Source: Achromobacter agilis (GTDB lineage: Bacteria > Pseudomonadota > Gammaproteobacteria > Burkholderiales > Burkholderiaceae_B). Taken from it: 64,000 nt of DNA. The notes below the pieces were generated by a model that was not told where the DNA came from, did no database searches, and was given only the letters and a program-made list of their open reading frames with translations. Positions 8,173 through 15,665 of this stretch are shown piece by piece. Location of the stretch: NCBI RefSeq assembly GCF_900496965.1, contig NZ_UFQB01000005.1:248001-312000 (forward strand), in the 5' to 3' direction. The number at the start of each line of letters is the position of its first letter. Positions within the stretch are counted from its first letter, which is position 1. The position numbers were made by a program, and so were the translations under genes.

Positions 8173-9564
8173 ATGCAACCCGCCTCCTTGACCCAACCCG
8201 CGCCCCAAGACGCCTCCGACGCCGACGAACCCAGCTACGACCTGGTCTACGGCCCCGACGACCGCCCCGCCCCTCCAGTCGCCTTCGTCGCCGCCCTGCA
8301 GCACCTTCTGGCCATCCTGGTCCCCATCGTCACCCCGGGCCTGCTCATCTGCCAGGCCCTGGACGTCTCCAGCCGCGACACCACCCTGATCGTCTCCATG
8401 TCGCTGGTCATCTCCGGCATCGCCACCTACGTCCAGTGCAAGCGCTTCGGCCCCCTGGGCGCCGGCCTGCTGATCGTGCAAGGCACCAGCTTCAACTTCG
8501 TCGGCCCGCTGATCGCCGGCGGCTCCGTCATGGTCAAGCAAGGCACTCCGGTCGAGACCGTGATGGCCGCGATCTTCGGCGTCGTCATCGCCGGATCCTT
8601 CATCGAGATGGGCATCAGCCGCATCCTGCCCTTCGTCAAGCGCCTGATCACCCCGCTGGTCACCGGCATCGTCGTGCTGCTCATCGGCCTGACCCTGATC
8701 AAGGTCGGCCTCATCAGCATGGGCGGCGGCTACAGCGCCATGGGCAACGGCACCTTCGCCAGCGCCGAGAACCTGACCCTGTCCGGCCTGGTGCTGGGCA
8801 CCATCATCCTGCTGAACCGCGTGCCCGTCGTCTGGGTCCGCAGCACCGCCCTGGTCCTCGCCCTGGCCGTCGGCTACATCGCCGCCGCCACCATGGGCCG
8901 CCTGGACTTCACCGGCGCCCGCGAAGCCTCCCTGTTCCAGATCCCCACCCCGCTGCACTTCGGCCTGGGTTTCTCGTGGTCGCTGTTCGTGCCCATGCTG
9001 ATCATCTACCTGGTCACCTCGCTGGAAGCCATCGGCGACGTCACCGCCACCAGCAAGGTCTCCAAAGAGCCCGTCGAAGGCCCCCTCTGGATGCAGCGCA
9101 TCAAGGGCGGCGTTCTGGTCAACGGGGCCAACTCCCTCCTGGCCGGCGTCTTCAACACCTTCCCCAGCTCCGTCTTCGCGCAGAACAACGGCGTCATCCA
9201 GCTGACCGGAATCGCCAGCCGCCACGTAGGCATTTGGATCGCTGGCATGCTGATCGTGCTGGGCCTCTTCCCGCCCGTCGCCGGCATCCTGCAGGCCGTG
9301 CCCGAACCCGTGCTGGGCGGCGCCGCCATGGTCATGTTCGGCGCGGTCGCCGCGTCCGGCATCAATATCCTGGCCGGCATCCAGCTGGACCGCCGCGCGC
9401 TCCTCATCATCGCCGTCTCCCTGGCCCTGGGCCTGGGCGTCTCGCAAGTGCCGGAAATCCTCTCGCACCTGCCCCACGCCGTGAAGAACGTGCTGGAATC
9501 CGGCGTGGCCACCGGCGGCATCTGCGCGCTGGTCATGAACTGGTTCCTGCCCGAGAAGAAGTAA
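8173..9564 (+). CDS. xanP: Xanthine permease XanP-like, NCS2 nucleobase:cation symporter
   Basis: A 463-residue inner-membrane proton symporter of the NCS2 (NAT) family with about 14 hydrophobic segments. It has the same length as E. coli XanP and shares its diagnostic stretches: ALQHLLAILVPIVTPGLL in TM1, VQGTSFNFVGP, and the NAT signature around FAQNNGVIQLTG in the substrate site. The xanthine assignment is by resemblance to XanP; uric acid is possible. No ribosome binding site is obvious before the ATG. A perfect-palindrome terminator follows at 9575, so the gene is probably monocistronic. Confidence 0.88.
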   Translation: MQPASLTQPAPQDASDADEPSYDLVYGPDDRPAPPVAFVAALQHLLAILVPIVTPGLLICQALDVSSRDTTLIVSMSLVISGIATYVQCKRFGPLGAGLLIVQGTSFNFVGPLIAGGSVMVKQGTPVETVMAAIFGVVIAGSFIEMGISRILPFVKRLITPLVTGIVVLLIGLTLIKVGLISMGGGYSAMGNGTFASAENLTLSGLVLGTIILLNRVPVVWVRSTALVLALAVGYIAAATMGRLDFTGAREASLFQIPTPLHFGLGFSWSLFVPMLIIYLVTSLEAIGDVTATSKVSKEPVEGPLWMQRIKGGVLVNGANSLLAGVFNTFPSSVFAQNNGVIQLTGIASRHVGIWIAGMLIVLGLFPPVAGILQAVPEPVLGGAAMVMFGAVAASGINILAGIQLDRRALLIIAVSLALGLGVSQVPEILSHLPHAVKNVLESGVATGGICALVMNWFLPEKK

Positions 9565-9574
9565 GCCCCGGCCC

Positions 9575-9611
9575 GGCAAGGGGCGGATCCGCCCCTTGCC
9601 TGACAATTTTT
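9575..9611 (+). terminator. Rho-independent terminator of xanP
   Basis: A 26-bp perfect palindrome (9575-9600; arms GGCAAGGGGCGGA and TCCGCCCCTTGCC) is followed shortly by TTTTT at 9607-9611. It begins 10 bp after the xanP stop codon and overlaps the -35 box of the tRNA promoter. Confidence 0.8.
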
Positions 9612-9628
9612 CCCAGACCGCATATAAT
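9600..9628 (+). promoter_or_regulatory. Sigma-70 promoter of tRNA-Leu
   Basis: CTGACA (9600-9605, five of six to TTGACA), a 17-bp spacer and a perfect TATAAT (9623-9628). It sits about 50 bp upstream of the tRNA. Confidence 0.75.
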
Positions 9629-9681
9629 TGCCGTCTTCGCTTCTCCCGCGACCGTCATCAGCATGTGTCCGCGACCAGCCT

Positions 9682-9766
9682 GCCCGGGTGGTGAAATTGG
9701 TAGACGCAGGGGACTCAAAATCCCCCGCCGCAAGGCGTGCCGGTTCGATTCCGGCCCCGGGCACCA
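9682..9766 (+). tRNA. tRNA-Leu (anticodon CAA)
   Basis: An 85-nt class II tRNA. The acceptor arms GCCCGGG/CCCGGGC pair, the D-loop is GGTGAAATTGGTAGACG, the anticodon stem GGGGA/TCCCC holds the loop CTCAAAA with anticodon CAA, and there is a long variable arm and the T-loop GTTCGATTC. CCA is encoded. It has its own promoter and terminator. Its last 55 bases recur at 14381 and in diverged form at 17784, so it is the integration site of the island that follows. Confidence 0.98.
9712..9766 (+). repeat. Attachment-site direct repeat 1 (3' end of tRNA-Leu)
   Basis: The 55 bases from the anticodon loop to CCA are the left copy of the island's core repeat. Copy 2 (14381-14435) differs at one base, in the T-loop region. 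Confidence 0.85.
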
Positions 9767-9774
9767 GAATATTG

Positions 9775-9807
9775 AAAAGCCGTTGGCGTTATGCCAACGG
9801 CTTTTTT
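9775..9807 (+). terminator. Rho-independent terminator of tRNA-Leu
   Basis: Stem GCCGTTGGC/GCCAACGGC with loop GTTAT, flanked by AAAA before and TTTTTT after. A diverged version of the same hairpin follows core repeat 3 at 17841. Confidence 0.88.
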
Positions 9808-10079
9808 CATGGGTGTGCGCGGAGGGGAATTCCTGGGTAGAGAGCCTTTGCTTGAACTCGGCAGCGGCGCCGGATATCGGCTACGTCGATAACCTCAAGA
9901 TAATGCGAAAAAACACCGCCGGCATGAGGGTTGCGACTGAACAAATCGCATGATTGCAAGCAACGCCATCTGGATCCCGCCCCTATCGGCAGCACGTCTT
10001 GCAAAACATGGGCAAGAACTGGGGACCGGCAACGGGCGGCTGCGTCAACGGTAAGTGATGTGCATGTTGCGTCCGCATC

Positions 10080-10104
10080 GGCCTCGCCATCAGCGAGGCC
10101 TTTT
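10080..10104 (+). terminator. Hairpin terminator in module A
   Basis: GGCCTCGC/GCGAGGCC stem with a five-base loop, followed by TTTT. No gene that I can support ends into it, so it may mark the end of lost coding sequence. Confidence 0.6.
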
Positions 10105-10708
10105 CATTTATGGCCGCACATATCTCCGCGCTACGCTTGGGCAACCCCTTCGGTTGCATCCCGCGTCCGTTCTTGCCGGACTGGCCGCGGGGGCAGGCCC
10201 AGCGGCTTCGCCTTGCTCCTCCCCCCGGCCGACAGGCTGCATGGCTTCCAGAGGCATCAAGAGTGAAGGCTTCGCCCGGGATCCTCACCCGTTCCCTGCG
10301 CTGCGCTTCGGGCTGCGGCTTCCGGTCCCGCCCTTGACACCTCTTGCGGCCAAACGACGTCAGTAGCAGTGCCGTCGAGCGGATGACGGGTCAAGGGGTT
10401 GGTGCGGCCCGCAGCCCACAGGGCGAGGACACGGCCCCTTGACGCGGCAGGAGCGCCCCACGCTATGCCCGGGGGCAGGAGTTCAGGGCCAAGGGCCCGC
10501 AACCCCTGCTCCCGAGGCTCCCGCCGGCGAGGGTGGAGAGTCCAGAGAGGCAAAGCCTCTTTGGAAACTACGGCTAGTACGCAGCCGATATTGGCGTCCA
10601 TAGCAGGCAAAACAAGACACTCAGCGCACCACCTCTGTGGCTGCGCGTACCTAAACCAGATTACCCATACTTCTTGTAAGATCGAGTTACCTGCGGCAAG
10701 GAGACACC
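10105..10708. other. GC-rich noncoding block with inverted repeats upstream of the antitoxin gene
   Basis: About 600 bp without a credible gene. It contains the inverted repeat GTCAAGGGG (10390-10398) / CCCCTTGAC (10435-10443) with a third CCCTTGAC at 10331, and a short hairpin AGAGGC/GCCTCT at 10546-10560. Open frames here have no recognisable protein character. Structured noncoding DNA next to mobile-element genes can be a transfer origin or a control region, but I see no diagnostic nic site. The last part holds the promoter region of the antitoxin gene. Confidence 0.45.
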
Positions 10709-10942
10709 ATGGCTGGCAAGGGTAAATGCAGGCAACAGCCCCGCAAAACCATATCGGATATCGAACGCAGCCGCCGGCAATCGGCAGTTAACTATGCGCG
10801 GGCCTCCGTCGGTCTAGAAGGTTTCTCGCTCAGTGAAGCAGATGAGGCCCACGCTCAGCGTTTCGTCGATGGTCAGATAAGCCTGCAAGAGTTTGTGCAG
10901 CCGCGCGCTGGCGCGTTAACTCTCCCAAAGTCTTCGTCATGA
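10709..10942 (+). CDS. VbhA-family antitoxin (Fic inhibitor), apparently without its toxin
   Basis: A 77-residue protein matching the VbhA-type antitoxins that block Fic AMP-transferases by inserting an inhibitory helix with the motif [S/T]xxxE[G/N]. Here the motif is SVGLEG within NYARASVGLEGFSLSE, followed by the typical helix and RFVDGQISLQEFVQ. AAGGAGA lies five bases before the ATG. In known systems the toxin gene starts on the antitoxin stop codon; here an ATGA overlap is present at 10939, but the frame it opens ends after 51 codons and shows no HPFxxGNGR Fic core. The antitoxin is therefore an orphan, or neutralises a Fic protein elsewhere. Confidence 0.8.
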   Translation: MAGKGKCRQQPRKTISDIERSRRQSAVNYARASVGLEGFSLSEADEAHAQRFVDGQISLQEFVQPRAGALTLPKSSS

Positions 10943-11094
10943 CGAAGAAATTTAGGATTGGGGGACTAGTGCAGGATAGGCTGTCGCCGGTTTTTGTTTT
11001 ACACACCCCAATTTATCGCTCAAATTCCCGATGTTCAACTAAGTCATATATTGGTTTATCACTGCACAATGGACATTCCTCACTATCTAATTGA
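10939..11094 (+). pseudogene. Possible remnant of the Fic toxin start (51 codons, ATGA-coupled to the antitoxin)
   Basis: An ATG overlapping the antitoxin stop codon (ATGA) opens a 51-codon frame starting MTKKFRIGGL that runs into the SIR2-STAND gene in another frame. No Fic motif is seen. The position is exactly where a VbhT-type toxin would start, so it may be a few native codons followed by unrelated sequence after a recombination junction near 10970. It could also be a chance overlap. Confidence 0.35.
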
Positions 11095-14000
11095 CCAGAT
11101 TCGCGCGGGAAAAGTAATCTTGTTTTTAGGAGCCGGTGCATCATGGGGAGCTAAGGCCTCTAGCGCACCCGAAAGCCCTCCTTCAGGAAGGGAACTAGGT
11201 AAATTGCTTTCGGACAAATTCCTCGGAGGTGATTCCCTTGACAAGGCGCTTTCACTTATTGGCGAGTACTGCATTGCAGAGTCCGATCTCCGTACGGTAC
11301 AGCGATACATTGCTCAGATTTTTGAGCGGTACAACCCCAGTAACACACACAAAGCTATTGCGGACTTCCGGTGGGCCGCGGTTGTAACAACAAACTATGA
11401 CCAAATACTCGAAAAAGCATACGCAGAGAACAAAAGTCGACTTCAGACCTTAGTTCCGATACTCAGAAATTCCGACAGAATTGACCACGAGTTGCGTGCC
11501 CCGGATGCCGTCCCACTGTTGAAACTACATGGCTGCATTTCGATGGTGGACGAAGTGACTTGTCCACTTATCTTGACAATCGACCAATACGTCAGCCATA
11601 TGACCGGAAGAGACAAACTCTTCCACAGATTCACCGAATATGCAGGTGAGTACAGCGTGGTTTACGTAGGCTATCAAATAGAAGACAGTGACATTCGCTC
11701 AATACTTCTACAGTTAACCCGTCCAGAAATTTCTAGGCCAATGCAATACGTGGTGACACCCAACCCATCCGAAAGAGACCAACGGATCTGGGCAGATAAA
11801 AGGATTACCACTATAAGTGGTACTTTCGATGAGTTTATAACAGAGCTGCAAGGCAAAATCCCCAAGGCTTTACGGGGAATAAAATCTACTATTCATAGCC
11901 ACCCAATTGCAGCAAAGTTCGCAACTCACGCAGCCCCTTCCGATGAACTTCTAGCATTTCTTACGAACGACGTGATGTACGTTTTCGGGGGTATGCCACC
12001 AGAAACGCCTAATCCCCAAGCATTCTATAAAGGAGCATCATATGGATGGGGTTCAATTGCTGCCGCGCACGATGCGAAGAGGACACTGACCGACACCATA
12101 TTATCTGAGGTGATCCTTGTAGACGAACCAAATCGACCCAGAGCAACGGACTTTTATCTCATCAAAGGCTATGCAGGATCAGGAAAGACCGTGCTTCTAA
12201 AACGAATTTCTTATGAAGCGGGGATAACATTTGAGAAGATAGTTTTATATCTACGGTCCGACGCTCGTCTGCTGATTGGACCAGTAACAGAGTTGTGCGA
12301 TCTGTTGAAAGAGCGAATTTATATCTTTATTGATGGAGTTGCGCGCCGGTCAACTGAACTATCGAGTTTTCTTACTGCCGCTCGAAACAAAAACCTTCCA
12401 GTCACGGTTATAGGCACAGAACGGAGCAACGAGTGGAATGTAGACGGTCAAGACTTGTCTCCAATGTTGGACGGAACACATCAGCTTAGATCGCTCTCTT
12501 CATTGGAAATCGACTCTCTTATCGAAAAACTGGATATTTTTAAATGTTTGGGAGTTTTGTCAACTAAAACGCAATTGGAGCGGCGAGAAGCTTTTCTATC
12601 ATATGCTGATAGGCAGTTGCTAGTTGCATTGTACGAGATCACTAGCGGGGCAGATTTCCCCGATATTGTATTTGACGAATACAAGCACATAGTCAGTGAC
12701 CGAGCCCGTCGAATATACCTCTTTGTCTGCGCTCTTAATCGACTAAATGTGCCAGTGAGGGCCGGCTTAATCTATCGACTCACCGGTGTGTCATTTAAGG
12801 ACTTCAAACAAGACTTTTTTTCACCATTAGAGTCTATTGTATTATCCGAGGAATATAAGCCTGCGCTAGACATGGCCTATCGCGCAAGACATCCCTGGGT
12901 TGCCCAGATTGTTTTTGAGCGTGCTCTGCCGCAAGAACAAGACCGCTTCGATCTGTATATGTCTATATTGAAAGAGATTGATGTCGGCTACACTCCTGAC
13001 CGTTCTGCATTCAGGGAAACAATTCGCGCCAAAAACTTGAGAGACCAATTCTCGGACCCATTGAGAATAGAGGAGATATTTCGTGCGGCCCATGAAGCGA
13101 GCCATGACGATGGCTACACGTTTCAGCAGCATGCTATCTATGAGATGCGCCGTCCGAATGGAAGCCTAACCCGAGCGAATGAATTATTAGCTGATGCTAG
13201 ACAATTATTGCCACATGACAAATCCATTACGCACACGATGTCTGAGTTAGAGATGGTGCGCGCGGAAGCCTCTAAGACAGATGTCGAACGGAACATGCAT
13301 CTTGAAAAGGCTCGTCAACATGCATCACGCCTGATAGGCTCCACCGCAAATAGCAGCCATGGACACGTAACCCTCGTCAAACTAGCGATGGGGCATTTGC
13401 GCGATGTGCTAGAGCAATCGGAACCTGCAGAAGAGGATGTCACGGCCGCGACTAAGCAAGTTGAACAATCATTGAGCGAAGGCTTACAGCGGTTCAGAAA
13501 TGATGAGTACTTGCTTGCTGCAGAAGCTGATTTTTCCACTTTATTGAATAACAAAGAACGTGCAAAAAAAGCGTTAACTACTGCTATATCTAAAAACGCT
13601 GCCAGTATATATATCGCTAAGGCTCTAAGTCGTATGCAAGAAGCCGAAGGAGAATTTTCCAGCGCCCGCAAAACACTTGCCGATGCACTCAAAGTACTGC
13701 CTGGCGACAAACTACTTAATTCGGCCCTTGCAAGACTTCTTGAAAACCGTTTTCCAGAAGAGACCGTTGAAGCAGAAAGCTGCTGGCGTCGCTCGTTTAC
13801 CGAAGGTGATACAAACTACACATCACAGTTCTGGTATGCACGCCGCCTCTATTTGAATGGAAAAATTGATGACGCAATGGCAAACTTCTCTAAACTGAAA
13901 GTTGCTCGCGTTCCATTTGAAACGAAAATTGCAATTGCTGGCCGAATACGTGAACAGGGTTCAATAAAGAAATTTGAAGGTACGATATCTCGCCTCGAAA

Positions 14001-14167
14001 GCGATTATGCGTGGTTGTCGCCATATGGTCAGCAGCGCTCGATTTACCTACACTGTTCTCAAGTTAAGGCCGACGTTTGGCAACAGTATCAACGAGGCGA
14101 CGCCATAAAGTTCAGTATCGGATTCAATTATATGGGGCCAGCAGCGACATTTCGTGGCATTCAATAA
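11069..14167 (+). CDS. SIR2-domain STAND NTPase with C-terminal TPR-like repeats; probable anti-phage NADase sensor
   Basis: A 1032-residue protein. Residues ~1-260 form a SIR2-like NAD-binding domain: FLGAGAS (19-25), TTNYDQ with catalytic Asn109, and LKLHG with His154. A P-loop NTPase follows: Walker A GYAGSGKT (~367-374), Walker B IYIFIDG (~417-423), GTERS as a sensor segment, and an RARHPWVAQIVFE block (~604) like that of STAND arms. From ~690 to the end it is helical and TPR-like. Similar proteins (Avs5, other SIR2-STAND systems) sense a phage protein with the C-terminus, oligomerise and deplete NAD+. I chose ATG 11069 because MDIPHYLIDQIRAGKVILFL is how the family starts; an in-frame TTG at 10994 is less likely. 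Low G+C and AT-ended codons indicate transfer. Confidence 0.82.
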   Translation: MDIPHYLIDQIRAGKVILFLGAGASWGAKASSAPESPPSGRELGKLLSDKFLGGDSLDKALSLIGEYCIAESDLRTVQRYIAQIFERYNPSNTHKAIADFRWAAVVTTNYDQILEKAYAENKSRLQTLVPILRNSDRIDHELRAPDAVPLLKLHGCISMVDEVTCPLILTIDQYVSHMTGRDKLFHRFTEYAGEYSVVYVGYQIEDSDIRSILLQLTRPEISRPMQYVVTPNPSERDQRIWADKRITTISGTFDEFITELQGKIPKALRGIKSTIHSHPIAAKFATHAAPSDELLAFLTNDVMYVFGGMPPETPNPQAFYKGASYGWGSIAAAHDAKRTLTDTILSEVILVDEPNRPRATDFYLIKGYAGSGKTVLLKRISYEAGITFEKIVLYLRSDARLLIGPVTELCDLLKERIYIFIDGVARRSTELSSFLTAARNKNLPVTVIGTERSNEWNVDGQDLSPMLDGTHQLRSLSSLEIDSLIEKLDIFKCLGVLSTKTQLERREAFLSYADRQLLVALYEITSGADFPDIVFDEYKHIVSDRARRIYLFVCALNRLNVPVRAGLIYRLTGVSFKDFKQDFFSPLESIVLSEEYKPALDMAYRARHPWVAQIVFERALPQEQDRFDLYMSILKEIDVGYTPDRSAFRETIRAKNLRDQFSDPLRIEEIFRAAHEASHDDGYTFQQHAIYEMRRPNGSLTRANELLADARQLLPHDKSITHTMSELEMVRAEASKTDVERNMHLEKARQHASRLIGSTANSSHGHVTLVKLAMGHLRDVLEQSEPAEEDVTAATKQVEQSLSEGLQRFRNDEYLLAAEADFSTLLNNKERAKKALTTAISKNAASIYIAKALSRMQEAEGEFSSARKTLADALKVLPGDKLLNSALARLLENRFPEETVEAESCWRRSFTEGDTNYTSQFWYARRLYLNGKIDDAMANFSKLKVARVPFETKIAIAGRIREQGSIKKFEGTISRLESDYAWLSPYGQQRSIYLHCSQVKADVWQQYQRGDAIKFSIGFNYMGPAATFRGIQ

Positions 14168-14219
14168 TGCCATCAGCGTGTGTTCGTATCGCAGCCCGTG
14201 TTTCGGAGTTAACGTTGGT

Positions 14220-14259
14220 GTACCTGTACTGTACCGAAATTTCGGTACAGTACAGGTAC
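14220..14259. repeat. 40-bp perfect palindrome at the right end of module A
   Basis: Arms of 20 bp with no spacer, centre at 14239/14240; the right arm is TTTCGGTACAGTACAGGTAC. The right half belongs to the arm sequence that is also present at 17643, but the left half is not, so the palindrome is special to module A. It lies 53 bp after the SIR2-STAND stop codon and could also act as a strong hairpin in RNA. Confidence 0.8.
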
Positions 14260-14351
14260 AGTGACCAGCTTTCAGCAATTCAGTTAAAATACGCTAACCT
14301 ACTGATTTGAAACTGGTTTTACCTATTTCAACCTTCACTAGATTTCGCCCC
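14244..14351 (+). repeat. Right arm of module A (homologous to 17643-17750)
   Basis: The first 23 bases, GGTACAGTACAGGTACAG plus TGACC, are identical to those at 17643. The next ~75 bases match without gaps at about three of four positions overall by my count, including CGCTAACC and TGATTT blocks. The distance from the first base to the CAAAAT of the core repeat is 141 bp in both modules. This is what integrase arm-type binding regions look like. Confidence 0.72.
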
Positions 14352-14380
14352 ATTTCCCTGTAGAAACACTGTAAATCACC

Positions 14381-14435
14381 GACTCAAAATCCCCCGCCGC
14401 AAGGCGTGCCGGCTCGATTCCGGCCCCGGGCACCA
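14381..14435 (+). repeat. Attachment-site direct repeat 2
   Basis: A 55-bp copy of the tRNA-Leu 3' part with one substitution (GGCTCG for GGTTCG). There is no D-arm or 5' acceptor half upstream, so it is not a tRNA gene. It is the junction between modules A and B. Confidence 0.88.
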
Positions 14436-14474
14436 TCAACAAAATCAAACACTTAGGCGACTAGCAACCGCTTT

Positions 14475-14517
14475 TTCCGCCCAAGCGTTCCGCATTCATT
14501 CCGCACTCCGTTCCGCA
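14475..14517 (+). repeat. TTCCGC iterons, probable integrase arm sites at the left end of module B
   Basis: TTCCGC occurs at 14475, 14488, 14499 and 14511 (spacings 13, 11 and 12 bp), the last three as TTCCGCA. Tandem short repeats 40-80 bp from the core repeat are typical arm-type sites of tyrosine recombinases. The rest of 14436-14599 shows no gene. Confidence 0.6.
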
Positions 14518-14599
14518 ATTTCATCAGCTCTAATCACATTGGATTGATATCGTATTCTGGCGGGGAGTGGAGGATATGCCGCTCTCTGCCCCTTCCCTC

Positions 14600-15025
14600 T
14601 CATACGGGAGCTGGCTGAGTCGAGTCGTTCTTGATGGGCGCAGTCGAAGCGACGGGTGGCTCAGCAATCGCGGCCGGAGAAATAGCGCTCGCTTCCTTCT
14701 TCAACCTGATGTATTGGACATTCAGCGTGATCACCTCATCGTAGTGGAGCACGAAATAGTCCCCAACAATGGGATAAAAGCGGTTCGGGTTGGCAGGTTT
14801 CTTGTGCTTAGATCGCCGGCCCACAAACACGCCCTTGCGCCGCGTACGTACTGGAGCGTCTGGGCCCATCTGCTTGCTATCCCTTGCCCAACCAAGCCCG
14901 CCAGGAAGGAATACCGCATCTGCAGATAACGGCCGGCGCGATGCTTGGCTGATCACCAACCGGTCCAATTGCCCGTGTTCGTCTACAAAGTAATGCTCAA
15001 GGAAGCCCTGCCCCCAAGGGTGCAT
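14600..15025 (-). CDS. Hypothetical protein in module B
   Basis: A 141-residue frame from an ATG at 15025, divergent from the restriction operon. It is basic, with a KHKKPANPNRFYPIVGDYF segment and a Pro/Ala-rich tail; I see no signal peptide, membrane segment or known motif. The residue pattern in the first 110 residues looks protein-like. Its position is where a controller gene could stand, but it has no helix-turn-helix. It may instead be a chance open frame in GC-rich DNA. Confidence 0.4.
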   Translation of the reverse strand: MHPWGQGFLEHYFVDEHGQLDRLVISQASRRPLSADAVFLPGGLGWARDSKQMGPDAPVRTRRKGVFVGRRSKHKKPANPNRFYPIVGDYFVLHYDEVITLNVQYIRLKKEASAISPAAIAEPPVASTAPIKNDSTQPAPV

Positions 15026-15233
15026 GCGGTGATGGAGTCACGCCATTGATGACAACATGGCCAATGATGCCCCTGGCTCGCACCTACGCTCATCCCCGGG
15101 GCCTCGCAATGAGCTAACATTCCTTGCCGCTCCGAAGCGCCCACGAACGCGGAATGACCGCTGTGTCTCAGGAGGGATGGAGCGCCGTCAAAGAAACCAC
15201 CAGGGCCGGCAGGAAGCACTGGACAAAAAAACA

Positions 15234-15665
15234 GTGATTGATACACTCTCTCCTCAACAGCGATCGGAACGCATGGCGCGCGTACGTGGTCGTGATACGA
15301 AGCCCGAGTTGACGGTTCGCAGGGCCCTCCACGCGCGTGGGTTTAGGTACCGATTACACGACAAACGCCTACCTGGAAAGCCAGACATGGTCTTTCCAGG
15401 CCGACGAAAGGTCGTGTTCGTGCACGGTTGCTTCTGGCATATGCATGGTGGTGCTTGTTCGCTCTCGCGCATGCCCAAATCGAATCTTGAGTTCTGGCGT
15501 CCGAAACTAGAAGGAAACCGGGTTCGCGACGCGATGAAGCTCGAACAGTTGCACGCGTTAGGTTGGAAAGTATTGGTGGTATGGGAATGCGAACTGCGTG
15601 ACATGGAAAGTCTCCTAACGCGGCTTGAAGCATTCTTGAATGAAGACGCAGGAGGAACGAAATGA
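15234..15665 (+). CDS. vsr: Very short patch repair endonuclease Vsr
   Basis: About 143 residues. Vsr nicks next to T:G mismatches that arise when 5-methylcytosine deaminates, so it accompanies cytosine-5 methyltransferases. Family features are SERMARVRGRDTKPE, the active-site strand GKPDMVFPGRRKVVFVHGCF with the catalytic Asp and the FxHGCFWH zinc-binding motif, and WKVLVVWECEL. I place the start at the GTG at 15234, where family proteins begin (IDTLSPQQRSERM). An in-frame ATG at 15177 gives 162 residues, with AGGAGG only one base upstream, too close to be good. The stop overlaps the methyltransferase start (ATGA). Confidence 0.92.
   Translation: MIDTLSPQQRSERMARVRGRDTKPELTVRRALHARGFRYRLHDKRLPGKPDMVFPGRRKVVFVHGCFWHMHGGACSLSRMPKSNLEFWRPKLEGNRVRDAMKLEQLHALGWKVLVVWECELRDMESLLTRLEAFLNEDAGGTK

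Larger units (their letters stand above)
9767..14435. mobile_element. tRNA-Leu integrated module A (about 4.7 kb), no integrase
   Basis: DNA between core repeats 1 and 2. It carries a GC-rich noncoding block, a VbhA-like antitoxin gene, the remains of a second reading frame and a SIR2-STAND gene. The SIR2-STAND gene is near 45-48% G+C in lines I counted, against a clearly GC-rich chromosome. A right arm homologous to that of module B lies at 14244. No recombinase gene is present, so excision would need an enzyme supplied in trans, or the module is a decayed remnant. The exact left boundary is uncertain because the bases after 9766 look like the tRNA terminator. Confidence 0.7.

Noticed and set aside
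8077-9606. A 509-codon minus-strand frame over xanP, extremely rich in Asp, Gln and Gly
   Set aside because: It is the mirror of codons in a membrane permease with strong family identity; there is no ribosome binding site or domain.
9628-9840. A 70-codon frame running through the tRNA-Leu gene
   Set aside because: The central part is simply the translated tRNA sequence, a well-known kind of spurious gene call.
10257-10610. A 117-codon minus-strand frame in the noncoding block of module A
   Set aside because: Composition is GC-driven, no motif is seen, and inverted repeats run through it. I describe the block as noncoding instead.
14381-14435. Possible second tRNA-Leu gene
   Set aside because: Only the anticodon-loop-to-CCA part is present. 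There is no D-arm or 5' acceptor strand, so it is an attachment repeat.
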